Below, one piece after another: positions 41,036-49,745 of a DNA stretch of 59,908 nucleotides; positions within the stretch are counted from its first letter, which is position 1, and every line of letters starts with the position of its first letter. Position numbers and translations under genes: made by a program. Source of the stretch: Chloroflexota bacterium (GTDB lineage: Bacteria > Chloroflexota > Anaerolineae > Anaerolineales > Villigracilaceae); the NCBI GenBank assembly GCA_024434165.1, contig QMIW01000011.1, forward strand, positions 1 to 59,908, written 5' to 3'. A model generated the notes under the pieces. That model did no database searches. It worked only from the letters and a program-made list of their open reading frames with translations, and was not told where the DNA came from.

Positions 41036-43649
41036 TCTGTCATTGCGAGGAGCGAACGAAGTGAGCGACGAAGCAATCTCCTCGCAAGCCCAAAGATTGC
41101 TTCGTCGGGAAGATCGCCCTCCTCACAATGACACTGGCGACTACGACATCGCCATCATCGGCGCGGGGGCGGTGGGATGCGCCATCGCAAGGGAATTGTC
41201 GCAATACGATCTGAAGATCGCATTACTCGAAGCGAATCCCGATGTGGGCATGGGCACGTCCAAAGCCAGCACGGCGATCTGGCACACGGGCTTCGACGCC
41301 AAGCCTGGCTCGCTCGAAGCGAAGTTGATGCGCCGCAGTTACGCGCTCATGGACAAATACCTCGTCGAAGCCAACATCGCCCACGAACGCCTCGGCGCGA
41401 TTCTGATCGCGTGGAACCAGGACCAGTTGGACGCGCTGCCTGAATTGTTGAAAAAAGCGCACGCAAACGGCGTGACCGATGTGGAGACGATCTCCGCCGA
41501 AGAAATTTACAAGCGCGAACCGCACATCCAGAAAGGCGCGTTGGGCGGGTTATTTGTGCCAGGCGAGGGGATTCTCTGCACGTTCTCCGTTCCGCTGGCG
41601 ATGGCATACCAGGCGGTGGAAAACGGGGTGGAGTTGTTTTTGAATTTTCAGGTGAAGGAGATCAGACCACAGGCAACGGACGATGGACGATGGACGATGG
41701 TCAATCCCACAGGGACGCTTCGCAGTGGTCCATCGTCCATCGTCCATGCGCGCTACGTCGTCAACGCGGCGGGATTGTTTTCGGACGAGATTCATGCCCT
41801 TTTTGGAAAGACCAGTTTCAAGGTCAGACCGAGGCGCGGGCAGTTGATCGTCTTCGACAAGATGGCGCGGAGTCTGGTCAATCACGTGCTGCTGCCCGTG
41901 CCGACATCCACCACAAAAGGCGTGCTGGTCAGCCCGACCGTGTACGGAAACATTTTGCTCGGACCGACGGCGGAGGATTTGGACGATAAATCCGCAACCG
42001 AGACAACGGCAGACGGTTTGAATTTTTTGCTCGAAAAAGGCAAACAGATTTTGCCGCAGCTGCTGGACGAAGAAGTGACCGCGACCTATTCGGGGCTGCG
42101 CGCGGCGACGGAACACAGCGATTATCAAATCGAGATGGATGCGGCGCTTCGTTACTTGTGTTTGGGCGGAATCCGCTCGACGGGCATTTCCGCGGCGATG
42201 GGCATTGCCGAATACGGCGTGGAGTTGCTGCGCGAGGCAGGGCTGGAATTGAAATTGAAGTCCGAATTCAAAACCGTGAAAATGCCGACGATTGGACAGG
42301 CTGCGCTTCGCCCGCACCAAAACGCGGAGATGATCGCAGGGAATCCTTTGTACGCCGAAATGGTTTGTCACTGTGAGCGGGTCTCGCGCGGCGAGTTGCT
42401 GGATGCGCTGAACGCTCCCATCCCCGCCGCGGCGCTGGACGGTTTGCGACGAAGAACGCGCGCCTCGCAGGGAAGATGCCAGGGATTCAATTGTCATGCG
42501 GCGTTGGTTTCGTCATTGCGAGGGCGGAGTTTTCCCGCCCGAAGCAATCCCATTGTAAGCAGAGAGGCTGCTTCGCTTGGTCTCGATACAGGCGGGGCAG
42601 CCACCCGCCCTACTCGACCTGCGCTCGCAACGACATATAAAGTTCTGATCATCGGCGCGGGACCGGCGGGGCTTTCGGCGGCAATCGAATTGAAGAAGCA
42701 GGGGATCAGGGACATCCTCGTCGTTGACCGTGAACCCGAGGCAGGCGGAATGCCGAGGTTTTGCCATCATACAGGCTTTGGGCGCGAGGACTTGTGGCGC
42801 ATGTGGTCGGGACCGAAATACGCGAAGCATTACCGCGACCTGGCAGAGAAGATGGATGTGGAAGTGCGGACATCCACAACGGTGTTGGGGTGGGAAGATT
42901 CCCTCACCCCTGCCCTCTCCCAAAGGGAGAAGGGGCATACGTTGGAGTTTACTTCTCCGAGCGGATTGGGTGTGGTGAATGCGCAGGCGGTGCTGCTGGC
43001 AACGGGCGTGCGGGAGCGCCCCAGGTCGGCGCGGTTGATTCCGGGCAAACGCCCGCAGGGGATTTACACGACGGGCTCGCTGCAGCGGTTCATTTATCAG
43101 GAACACCTGCCAGTGGGCAAACGCGCGGTCATCGTCGGTGCGGAGCTGGTAAGCCTGTCAGCGTTGATGACACTGATGGGCGCAAAAGTCGAGTGCGCCA
43201 TGATGATCACAGAAGAGGCGAGACATCAAATCGAGTTCCCGTACGTGGCAATGAAATGGATTCTGGCGGACATTCTCTCGCGCACGCCCATCGTGACGAA
43301 TGCACGGGTGACGAACATCTTCGGGCAAAAACAAGTGGAAGGAATTGAAATCACCCGCAAGGACGGCACAAAACAACTCGTGGAATGCGACTCGGTCATT
43401 TTCACGGGCAACTGGATCCCCGAACACGAACTGGCGCGGATGGGCGGTCTGCAAATTCACCCCGTCACCAAAGGACCGGTGATTGACAGGAATTTCCATT
43501 CCACGGTCAAGGGGGTGTTCGTGGCGGGCAACCTCCTGCGCGGCGTGGAGACGGCGGATCGCTGCGCGCTGGAGGGCAAATGGGCGGCGCGGGGAATGGC
43601 GAAATATTTGGAGATTGTTTCGACGGGAAAATCACCCGTCTCGCAATGA
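41028..43649 (+). CDS. GlpA-like flavoprotein fused to [2Fe-2S] domain and NAD(P)/FAD oxidoreductase, interrupted by in-frame repeats
   Basis: The 873-residue frame has a GlpA-like glycerol-3-phosphate dehydrogenase domain (FAD motif IAIIGAGAVGCAIAREL near 43). A BFD-like [2Fe-2S] domain follows (MVCHCERVSRGELL, then GRCQGFNC), then a second flavoprotein domain (VLIIGAGPAGLSAAIELK near 538, LATGVRERPRSARLIPG). The two halves are separate genes in many relatives, as far as I recall. Residues about 4-35, 213-240, 495-536 and 625-637 are encoded by dispersed repeats, and the last ten residues too. The frame stays open throughout. It starts inside the kinase stop (ATGAATAA). It should oxidise a polyol phosphate and pass electrons onward; whether the protein is active is uncertain. 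Confidence 0.8.
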   Translation: MNNLSLRGANEVSDEAISSQAQRLLRREDRPPHNDTGDYDIAIIGAGAVGCAIARELSQYDLKIALLEANPDVGMGTSKASTAIWHTGFDAKPGSLEAKLMRRSYALMDKYLVEANIAHERLGAILIAWNQDQLDALPELLKKAHANGVTDVETISAEEIYKREPHIQKGALGGLFVPGEGILCTFSVPLAMAYQAVENGVELFLNFQVKEIRPQATDDGRWTMVNPTGTLRSGPSSIVHARYVVNAAGLFSDEIHALFGKTSFKVRPRRGQLIVFDKMARSLVNHVLLPVPTSTTKGVLVSPTVYGNILLGPTAEDLDDKSATETTADGLNFLLEKGKQILPQLLDEEVTATYSGLRAATEHSDYQIEMDAALRYLCLGGIRSTGISAAMGIAEYGVELLREAGLELKLKSEFKTVKMPTIGQAALRPHQNAEMIAGNPLYAEMVCHCERVSRGELLDALNAPIPAAALDGLRRRTRASQGRCQGFNCHAALVSSLRGRSFPARSNPIVSREAASLGLDTGGAATRPTRPALATTYKVLIIGAGPAGLSAAIELKKQGIRDILVVDREPEAGGMPRFCHHTGFGREDLWRMWSGPKYAKHYRDLAEKMDVEVRTSTTVLGWEDSLTPALSQREKGHTLEFTSPSGLGVVNAQAVLLATGVRERPRSARLIPGKRPQGIYTTGSLQRFIYQEHLPVGKRAVIVGAELVSLSALMTLMGAKVECAMMITEEARHQIEFPYVAMKWILADILSRTPIVTNARVTNIFGQKQVEGIEITRKDGTKQLVECDSVIFTGNWIPEHELARMGGLQIHPVTKGPVIDRNFHSTVKGVFVAGNLLRGVETADRCALEGKWAARGMAKYLEIVSTGKSPVSQ
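41039..41132. repeat. In-frame repeat 1 in the GlpA-like gene (GTCATTGCGAGG family)
   Basis: GTCATTGCGAGGAGCGAACG opens and CTCACAATGAC closes an inverted repeat with a GAAGCAATCTC/GATTGCTTCG core. It encodes residues about 4-35, ahead of the FAD motif. Confidence 0.8.
41664..41748. repeat. In-frame repeat 2 in the GlpA-like gene (GACGATGGAC family)
   Basis: CGATGGACGATGGACGATGG (41681-41700) and CATCGTCCATCGTCCATG (41731-41748) are complementary arms. They encode DDGRWTM and SSIVHA inside the first flavin domain. Confidence 0.8.
42511..42635. repeat. In-frame composite repeat 3 forming the interdomain linker
   Basis: CGTCATTGCGAGGGCGG and GCTCGCAACGACA are the ends of a GTCATTGCGAGG-type element. 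A TGGTCTCGATA...TACTCGACC element is nested inside it. It encodes residues about 495-536, exactly between the [2Fe-2S] domain and the second flavin domain. Confidence 0.8.
42901..42936. repeat. In-frame repeat 4 in the GlpA-like gene (CCCTCACCCCTGCCCTCTCC family)
   Basis: The short palindrome encodes SLTPALSQREKG, a peptide that appears in many unrelated bacterial proteins through this kind of insertion. It is related to the elements at 1-105 and 51195-51305. Confidence 0.85.
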
Positions 43650-43661
43650 CATAGGATTCAC

Positions 43662-44192
43662 ATGGCAGACGAACTACTGGATATTGTCAACGATCAGGAT
43701 GAAGTCATCGGACGGGAAATGCGTTCGGTCATCCATGAGCGGGGATTACAGCACCGCGGCGTGCACGTCTTTTTGTTCGATGCGGACGGCAGGATGCTCA
43801 TCCAAAAACGGAGTGCAGACCGCGCCTCTTCCCCATCCCTGCTGGATTGCTCCGTCTCGGAGCATGTCAAGGCTGGAGAGGGGTATCTCGAAGCGGCGTT
43901 CCGAGGCATGAAGGAGGAACTGGGCGTGGAAGGAATTGACCTCCAGCCGCTGGGAAAGATCAAAATGGAATACGGTCCCAACGATTTTGAGATCAGCCGG
44001 ATCTACGAAGGCCGGGTCAAGCCGGAGCAGGTCCGGTTCGACCCGGCGGAGATTTCCGAGATTCGTTTCATGAGCCTGCATGAAATTCGGGCGGGAATCG
44101 AAAATCAGAAGCGGATGTATTGCGGCTGGTTTGTCGAAATTATGAATTGGCATTTCAGCCAGCCGGCGCGTTTGACGGTATTGGACGAATAG
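43662..44192 (+). CDS. NUDIX hydrolase, isopentenyl-diphosphate isomerase-like
   Basis: The 176-residue protein resembles the YfcD/Idi-like NUDIX group: DIVNDQDEVIGREMRS at the start, HRGVHVFLFDADGRMLIQKRS, then the Nudix box in degenerate form (EHVKAGEGYLEAAFRGMKEELG), in which the REx2EE core reads GMKEELG. Substrate unknown; diphosphates linked to nucleosides or prenyl groups are typical. It follows the GlpA-like gene by twelve bases on the same strand. Confidence 0.85.
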   Translation: MADELLDIVNDQDEVIGREMRSVIHERGLQHRGVHVFLFDADGRMLIQKRSADRASSPSLLDCSVSEHVKAGEGYLEAAFRGMKEELGVEGIDLQPLGKIKMEYGPNDFEISRIYEGRVKPEQVRFDPAEISEIRFMSLHEIRAGIENQKRMYCGWFVEIMNWHFSQPARLTVLDE

Positions 44193-44328
44193 CCGCAGAA
44201 AAGCACGGGGAGATTCCGCCTCATGGACGGAAACAGATACCATGCCGGGCATGAAGCGGTGAACTCACATGCAACATTCCCTTGCGGAAAGCGTATACTG
44301 TTCTTGGACGATTTTCCAAGGAGAATGT

Positions 44329-45645
44329 ATGAGAACAATCCGTAAGTATCTTGCTGTTTTTTCCATCTTCGCCCTGCTCGCGCTGACGATTGCCACTCCC
44401 GCACTGGCGTTCGAAGGGCGCGAAGGCGATGTTGTCGTTATTGAAGCCGATGAAGTGATTGACGACGACCTGTATGTCAGCGCAAATGAGTTCACGCTGG
44501 AAGGGACGGTCAAAGGCGATCTGTTTGTGGCTGGCAATGTGATCACCATCAACGGCACGGTGGAGGGCGACCTGTTTGCGGGCGGGAACAGCGTCATCAT
44601 CAACGGGACGGTGATGGATGATGTGCGCATCGGCGGCGCGGCATTGAAGCTGGGCGATGAAGCCAGCATCGGCGGCGACCTGCTTGCGGGCGGCGCCAGC
44701 CTCGAAGCGGAATCGGGAAGCGTTGTGGAAGGTGAACTGCTGTACGGCGGCGCGCAAATTCTGTTTGCTGGGAATGTGGCTGAGGACGTGATGATCGGCA
44801 CAAGTGCGGCAGACCTGCGCGGCGAATTCGGCGGGGATGTGCTCGTGGAAATCGGCGATGTGGACGAAGCCGGTCCTCCGCCGTCCACGTACATCAACAA
44901 CACCGAAATTTCCATCCCCAGCGTCAACCCCGGCTTGAAGATTGATGAAGACGCAAAGATCGAAGGGAACCTGATATACACGCTGTCCAAAGAGGCGAAC
45001 ATTCCCAGCGGCGCGGTCGGCGGCGAAGTGACCCGCAAAGAACCGACGATAGATGCCGGTTATGTGCCGCCGGAACGGACGGCAGCCCAAAAAGCCGTTT
45101 CCTGGACGCTGGAACTCCTGCGCTCCATCGTGACCTTGATCCTGTTCGGTCTGCTCCTGGGCTGGCTTGCGCCTCTCTTCATAAAGACCCTGACGAACAA
45201 ACTGCAGGCGCAGCCTGTGGCAAGCCTCGGCTGGGGCGTGGTGGCGTATGCCGCGTTCTTCTTCACCCTGCTGGTGATTCTGGTTGTGATGATCCTGGGC
45301 GCTGTGATCTTCGGTTGGATCACCCTCGGCGGCATCAGCGGGACCATCGTGTGGGTCGGCATTTTCCTGCTTTTCGCCGCGATTCTGGGCTTCGTGCTCG
45401 TGACCCTCTTCCTGACCAAGATCATCGTTGCATGGCAGGGCGGCAAATGGCTGATTGGACGCTTCAACCCATCGCTGGCGGAGCACAAGGTCTGGCCCCT
45501 GGTATTGGGCGCGGTCATTCTCGCCCTGCTGGTGGAACTGCCATGGGTGGGATGGCTGATCGGTCTGGTCGTGATGTTTCTCGGTCTTGGCGCGTTGTGG
45601 CTGTGGGGACGCGAACGCTGGCAGATGCGCAGAACGGCGGCTTGA
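44329..45645 (+). CDS. Exported bactofilin-like polymer-forming protein with C-terminal membrane domain
   Basis: The 438-residue protein has a signal peptide (to about residue 26, ending PALA). A right-handed beta-solenoid follows, with repeats such as GTVKGDLFVAGNVITINGTV and GTVEGDLFAGGNSVIINGTV, like bactofilin/polymer-forming domains. After residue 250 come four or so hydrophobic helices. The solenoid would lie outside the membrane. AAGGAG stands before ATG 44329; an ATG further upstream at 44269 is not supported. Function is unknown; cell-envelope scaffold is a guess. Confidence 0.8.
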   Translation: MRTIRKYLAVFSIFALLALTIATPALAFEGREGDVVVIEADEVIDDDLYVSANEFTLEGTVKGDLFVAGNVITINGTVEGDLFAGGNSVIINGTVMDDVRIGGAALKLGDEASIGGDLLAGGASLEAESGSVVEGELLYGGAQILFAGNVAEDVMIGTSAADLRGEFGGDVLVEIGDVDEAGPPPSTYINNTEISIPSVNPGLKIDEDAKIEGNLIYTLSKEANIPSGAVGGEVTRKEPTIDAGYVPPERTAAQKAVSWTLELLRSIVTLILFGLLLGWLAPLFIKTLTNKLQAQPVASLGWGVVAYAAFFFTLLVILVVMILGAVIFGWITLGGISGTIVWVGIFLLFAAILGFVLVTLFLTKIIVAWQGGKWLIGRFNPSLAEHKVWPLVLGAVILALLVELPWVGWLIGLVVMFLGLGALWLWGRERWQMRRTAA

Positions 45646-45650
45646 TAAAA

Positions 45651-45684
45651 AAAGAGGACAGGCGGTGAACCTGTCCTCTTTTTG
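45651..45684. terminator. Bidirectional terminator between convergent genes
   Basis: AAAGAGGACAGG and CCTGTCCTCTTT form a perfect 12-bp stem with a 7-base loop and A/T runs on both sides. It ends the bactofilin-like gene and the convergent lipoprotein gene. Confidence 0.9.
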
Positions 45685-45695
45685 ATTCCATTTCC

Positions 45696-46379
45696 CTACG
45701 GGCATTCCTTGGAATATTCCACCAGGCGTTCGATCTTTTCGGTGCGTCCCACCACGCCGCCGCCCTTGTTGATGCCGATAAATTGGAAGTCAATCCAGGC
45801 TTTTTCCAGACCGCGGAAGTTGGGGTTGATATCCTCGCCGGAGAAGGTAATGAAGAAATTACCCTTCCCATCCGTGCCGAGGTTGCCCACCAGCTGCCAC
45901 TCGGAGGGATACAACGCGCTGGGCTGGTCCACGATGCGGTAGTACATTTCAGCCCTCGTGATTTCGGGCAGGTTGGCTGTCATCGTAAACTCGATCTCGC
46001 GCGGGAAACAACGCAGGGTGAGCAGTTCGTTCGAGATGACAATGTTGGTAAACACACCTTTGCCGAGGACGTTATCCACATTCACAGGTTTCAGCCCGCT
46101 ATCCGAGCCGGACGAACCCGTACCGGAGGTATCCCCGGTCGTTGCCGTCGGTTGAGGCGTGGCGGTTGGTTCAAGGGTGGCAGTAGGAGCGAGAGTGGGG
46201 ACATCCGTTGGCGCCTGGGTGGGAAGCGAAATCGAAGTGGGCGGAACGGCTTCGGTGGGCGGGATGACCGTCACCACCACAGTTTGGATTACCGGCGTGG
46301 GTTGTACCTGTTGCGCGGGTTGCACAACACCGCATCCCGCCAGCAGGAGGGCAAGTGTCAGCAGTAATACCTTTTTCAT
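45696..46379 (-). CDS. Lipoprotein with Thr/Pro-rich linker, unknown function
   Basis: The 227-residue protein has a lipoprotein signal with lipobox LLAGC, then about 70 residues of low-complexity Pro-Thr repeats (PTATLEPTATPQPTATT), a spacer typical of Chloroflexota surface proteins. A C-terminal domain of about 120 residues of beta-rich sequence follows (RCFPREIEFTMTANLPE). No known domain is recognised. ATG 46379 is chosen because GGAG lies seven bases ahead; the ATG two codons earlier is possible. Confidence 0.8.
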   Translation of the reverse strand: MKKVLLLTLALLLAGCGVVQPAQQVQPTPVIQTVVVTVIPPTEAVPPTSISLPTQAPTDVPTLAPTATLEPTATPQPTATTGDTSGTGSSGSDSGLKPVNVDNVLGKGVFTNIVISNELLTLRCFPREIEFTMTANLPEITRAEMYYRIVDQPSALYPSEWQLVGNLGTDGKGNFFITFSGEDINPNFRGLEKAWIDFQFIGINKGGGVVGRTEKIERLVEYSKECP

Positions 46380-46548
46380 TTTCATACTCCAGTTTTTTAT
46401 TAGATTTTAAGGCAGACCCGTCCCTCCCCTGTTGACCCCTTTGGGCTATTTATCTGCATTTCCCTTTTCATTTCTGCAAAGAAACCGCGCTTTTATCTGT
46501 TTTCGCTCTCCGCGCAGACTCGAATGGATTGCGATATTTCTTATCAGG

Positions 46549-46562
46549 TATAATGTGCGGCA
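46549..46562 (+). promoter_or_regulatory. -10 box immediately before the radical SAM start codon
   Basis: TATAAT at 46549-46554 is followed after seven bases by the ATG at 46562, so transcription would begin at or next to the start codon. No ribosome-binding site is present. The -35 is weak. Confidence 0.45.
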
Positions 46563-48517
46563 TGTTGAACCCTGAACAAATCGAAAGCAAACTCGACCGT
46601 ATCCTTTTAAAGGTACAAAAACCCGGTCGGTACGTGGGCGGCGAACTGAACTCCGTGCGCAAGGATTGGGATCAGGCGCAAACGCGCGTCGCCCTGGTGT
46701 TCCCCGATATTTACGATATCGGCGTGTCCAACGTCGGCTTGAAGATTCTTTACGACCAGATCAACCAACGGGAGGATGCGCTGGCGGAACGCGCCTACGC
46801 GCCCTGGCTGGACATGGAAGCCTTGATGCGCGAACACGGGATTCCGCTCTACGCGCTCGAATCAAAACGACCCCTGGCCTGCTTCGACATAATCGGCTTT
46901 TCCCTCCCCTACGAGACGCTCTACACCAACGCCCTCAACGTCCTTGACCTGGCGGGCATTCCCGTGCGCTCCGAGGAACGGGACGACAGCCATCCGCTCA
47001 TCATCGCCGGCGGACACTCGACCAACAACCCCGAACCCATGCACGCCTTCATGGATGCGTTCGTGATCGGCGAAGGCGAGGAGGTCATTCACGAAATCAT
47101 TGACGCGGTTCAGAGAGTCAAAAGCCGAAAATCCAATATAGACGGCGACCCGCGGCATTCGACTTCCGACCGTGAAGAAATTCTGCGTGAATTCCTGAAG
47201 ATTCCCGGCGTGTACGTGCCGCGTTTTTATCACACCGCCTACCTGGAGGATGGAACCGTCGCCGCCATCGAGCCGGTCATTCCCGAAGCGCCAAGAGTCA
47301 TCAACAAGCGCATTGTAGCAAAACTGCCCCCGCCGCCGACAAAATTCCTCGTGCCGAACATTGACATCGTCCACAATCGCGTTTCGGTCGAGATCATGCG
47401 CGGATGCACCCGCGGCTGCCGCTTCTGCCAGGCGGGGATGATCACCCGCCCGGTCCGCGAACGAAGCGTGGATGAGATCGTTGCGGCGGCAGAGGAGGCG
47501 GTCCGTGCGACGGGCTTCGAGGAACTGGCGCTGCTGTCGCTTTCCTCCTCCGATTACACCCACATCCAGGAGCTGGTGGATGCCATCAGCAAACGCTTCG
47601 AGGGCCGCAAACTGACCGTTTCGCTCCCCTCCCTGCGCATCGAGTCGGTTTCGATTGACCTGATGGAGAAACTCAAACAGCGCCGCTCCGGCGGGTTTAC
47701 GCTCGCGCCCGAAGCCGCCAGCGAACGGATGCGCCGCATCATCAACAAGTTCATCCCCGATGAAGACATCATCAACACCACGCGCGAGATCTACCGCCGC
47801 GGCTGGACGACCATCAAACTGTACTTCATGATCGGTCATCCCAGCGAGACACTCGAAGACGTGCAGGCGATTGCCGACCTGTGCAAGCGCGTCATCGCCG
47901 AAGGGCGCAAAGTGGCGGGCTGGAAGGTGAAGTTGAACGCAGGCGTGAGCACCTTCGTGCCCAAGCCGCAGACTCCCTTCCAATGGGTTTCGAGCGATAC
48001 GCGCGAAAGCATCCTTGAAAAGCAGGCTCTACTGAAGCGCGAATTGTTCAAGGACAAGGGTATCAAACTCAGTTGGACCAATCCCGACGATTCGCTCGTG
48101 GAGTCGTGGCTTTCGCGCGGCGACCGCCGCCTGGCGGAGGTCATTTACACGGCATGGAAGAACGGCGCGCGTTTCGACGCCTGGGAGGAGGGGCGCAAGT
48201 TCGATACGTGGATGGCGGCTTTCGCCGAGCACGGGCTCGACCATTCCTTCTACACGCACCGCCAGCGCCGCACCGATGAGGTCTTCCCGTGGGAGCACAT
48301 CACCGCCGCCGTGCGCAAGAACTTCCTCTTCCAGGATTTCCGCATGTCGCTGGAGGGACAGATCCGTGTGGACTGCCGTCTCAACTGCTTCGCCTGCGGC
48401 ATCCTGCCGACTTTTGCCAACCTGCGCCGCGAACATCCCGGCGAAGGCTGGAAGTGCCCCGAAGTCAAAACCCCCGCCCGTAAGATGGAAATGGAACTGC
48501 CGCTGGCGGGCGGTTGA
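46562..48517 (+). CDS. TIGR03960-type radical SAM protein with B12-binding-like N-terminus
   Basis: The 651-residue protein has a cobalamin-domain-like N-terminal half (VALVFPDIYDIGVSNVGLKI, IIAGGHSTNNPEPM) and a radical SAM core with MRGCTRGCRFCQAG (CxxxCxxC), SLSSSDYTHIQEL and SLPSLRIES. The C-terminus has a conserved Cys pair (RLNCFACG). It is the large partner of the TIGR03936 protein, with which it is often fused or adjacent. The reaction is unknown; tRNA or small-molecule modification has been proposed for the wider group. The start follows a TATAAT box directly. Confidence 0.9.
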   Translation: MLNPEQIESKLDRILLKVQKPGRYVGGELNSVRKDWDQAQTRVALVFPDIYDIGVSNVGLKILYDQINQREDALAERAYAPWLDMEALMREHGIPLYALESKRPLACFDIIGFSLPYETLYTNALNVLDLAGIPVRSEERDDSHPLIIAGGHSTNNPEPMHAFMDAFVIGEGEEVIHEIIDAVQRVKSRKSNIDGDPRHSTSDREEILREFLKIPGVYVPRFYHTAYLEDGTVAAIEPVIPEAPRVINKRIVAKLPPPPTKFLVPNIDIVHNRVSVEIMRGCTRGCRFCQAGMITRPVRERSVDEIVAAAEEAVRATGFEELALLSLSSSDYTHIQELVDAISKRFEGRKLTVSLPSLRIESVSIDLMEKLKQRRSGGFTLAPEAASERMRRIINKFIPDEDIINTTREIYRRGWTTIKLYFMIGHPSETLEDVQAIADLCKRVIAEGRKVAGWKVKLNAGVSTFVPKPQTPFQWVSSDTRESILEKQALLKRELFKDKGIKLSWTNPDDSLVESWLSRGDRRLAEVIYTAWKNGARFDAWEEGRKFDTWMAAFAEHGLDHSFYTHRQRRTDEVFPWEHITAAVRKNFLFQDFRMSLEGQIRVDCRLNCFACGILPTFANLRREHPGEGWKCPEVKTPARKMEMELPLAGG

Positions 48518-48525
48518 AAAAGTTT

Positions 48526-48573
48526 GTACCGCGAGATTCATCCCGCGTATTTGCGGCATGAATGTCGCGGTAC
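48526..48573. repeat. Imperfect palindrome GTACCGCGAGATTCAT / ATGAATGTCGCGGTAC
   Basis: A long stem with two mismatches lies between the radical SAM stop and the DinB-like start. It resembles the other small palindromes of the window and could modulate read-through to the downstream genes. Confidence 0.6.
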
Positions 48574-48583
48574 TTCTTCATTT

Positions 48584-49108
48584 ATGAACAAACCCCTTCT
48601 CCTCGAACGCCTGCACCGCGAACGCGACCAGTTTGAGCAATTGCTGAACCGCGTCGGTTTTACCCGCCGGTTGACCATGAAAGGCGTATTCGGCCGCTTG
48701 TCGGTCAAAGATCTGCTGGCAGACGTTCTCTCGCACGAACAGTTCATCGCAGACCGCCTGAGCGAGATTTTGGAGGGCGAGCGGTATGCCCCCTCCGTCT
48801 CTTTCACGGCGCTGGAAAACTTCCAGAACCATTACGGCTGCCCGGATTTCGAATCGCCGCTGTGCGAAAAGGACGCGCCCAACCAGGCGGTGATGGACCA
48901 ATACAAAAACATCGCCTTCGACGAGATCGTGGCGCAGGAACTGGCGGTGTATTCCAACATCCTCGAAGCGTTCGACCAATTGACCCATCACCAATGCCTC
49001 GACCACGACCTCTTCCATCGAATCGCGGAACACACCTACCGCCCGTACCGCCGGGCGGGCGCGGCGATCCACCGCTGGTTGAAAAAAATCAACCCCGAAC
49101 CCAAATAA
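48584..49108 (+). CDS. DinB-like four-helix protein
   Basis: The 174-residue protein is all helical with a pattern of the DinB/YfiT type: an N-terminal helix starting LLERLHRERDQFEQLL, a first His in LADVLSHEQFIADRL, and a C-terminal His pair in DHDLFHRIAEHTYRPY. Such proteins bind a metal with three His and act in thiol transfer or remain unassigned. It stands between the two halves of the radical SAM system, only two bases before TIGR03936, so it may be functionally linked. Confidence 0.7.
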   Translation: MNKPLLLERLHRERDQFEQLLNRVGFTRRLTMKGVFGRLSVKDLLADVLSHEQFIADRLSEILEGERYAPSVSFTALENFQNHYGCPDFESPLCEKDAPNQAVMDQYKNIAFDEIVAQELAVYSNILEAFDQLTHHQCLDHDLFHRIAEHTYRPYRRAGAAIHRWLKKINPEPK

Positions 49109-49109
49109 C

Positions 49110-49745
49110 ATGCGCGTGAGAATCACATTCACAAAACAAGGCGCATTGAGATTTATCGGTCATCTCGATTTGCACCGCTTATGGGAGCGCGCCATGCGCC
49201 GCGCCGATCTGCCCATCGCCTATTCGCAGGGATTCCACCCCCAGCCAAAGATCAGCCTCGCCGCCGCCCTGCCGCTGGGCTTCTCCTCGCGCGGCGAAGT
49301 GCTGGACGTGCGCCTGAACGAGGAACTATCCATCGAGGATATTTCCGCGCGCCTGCAGGAAGCCCTTCCGCCCGACGTCAAAATTGTGGATGTGCGCGCC
49401 GTGGACGAGCGCGCCCCCGCCTTGCAGACCCGGGTGCTTTCGGCGGCGTATAATGTCCATTTGACGGAACCGGTTGACGGGTCCGAATTGACGCGCAGGG
49501 TCGAGGCGTTGATGAATTCCGAGAGTCTCATCCGCGAACGACGGGACAAATCCTACGATCTGCGTCCGTTGATCGAAATGATCAGCGTCGTCACCGAAGC
49601 GGATGGAAAGGTCTGGCTCAAGATGACGCTCGCCGCGCGCGAAGGCGCAACGGGACGCCCGGAGGAGGTGTTATCGGCTCTGGGAATCGAACCCGATACC
49701 GCCCGCGTGGAACGGACGCGCCTGATTTTTCAGGATAACGCCTGA
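49110..49745 (+). CDS. TIGR03936/DUF2344 radical-SAM-linked protein
   Basis: The 211-residue protein has the DUF2344 pattern: MRVRITFTKQGALRFIGHLD, LHRLWERAMRRADLPIAYSQG and FHPQPKISLAAALPLGF. This domain accompanies TIGR03960 radical SAM proteins, either fused or as a separate gene. It is likely to bring the substrate, perhaps an RNA, to the radical SAM enzyme. Here the two genes are split by a DinB-like gene. Confidence 0.9.
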   Translation: MRVRITFTKQGALRFIGHLDLHRLWERAMRRADLPIAYSQGFHPQPKISLAAALPLGFSSRGEVLDVRLNEELSIEDISARLQEALPPDVKIVDVRAVDERAPALQTRVLSAAYNVHLTEPVDGSELTRRVEALMNSESLIRERRDKSYDLRPLIEMISVVTEADGKVWLKMTLAAREGATGRPEEVLSALGIEPDTARVERTRLIFQDNA

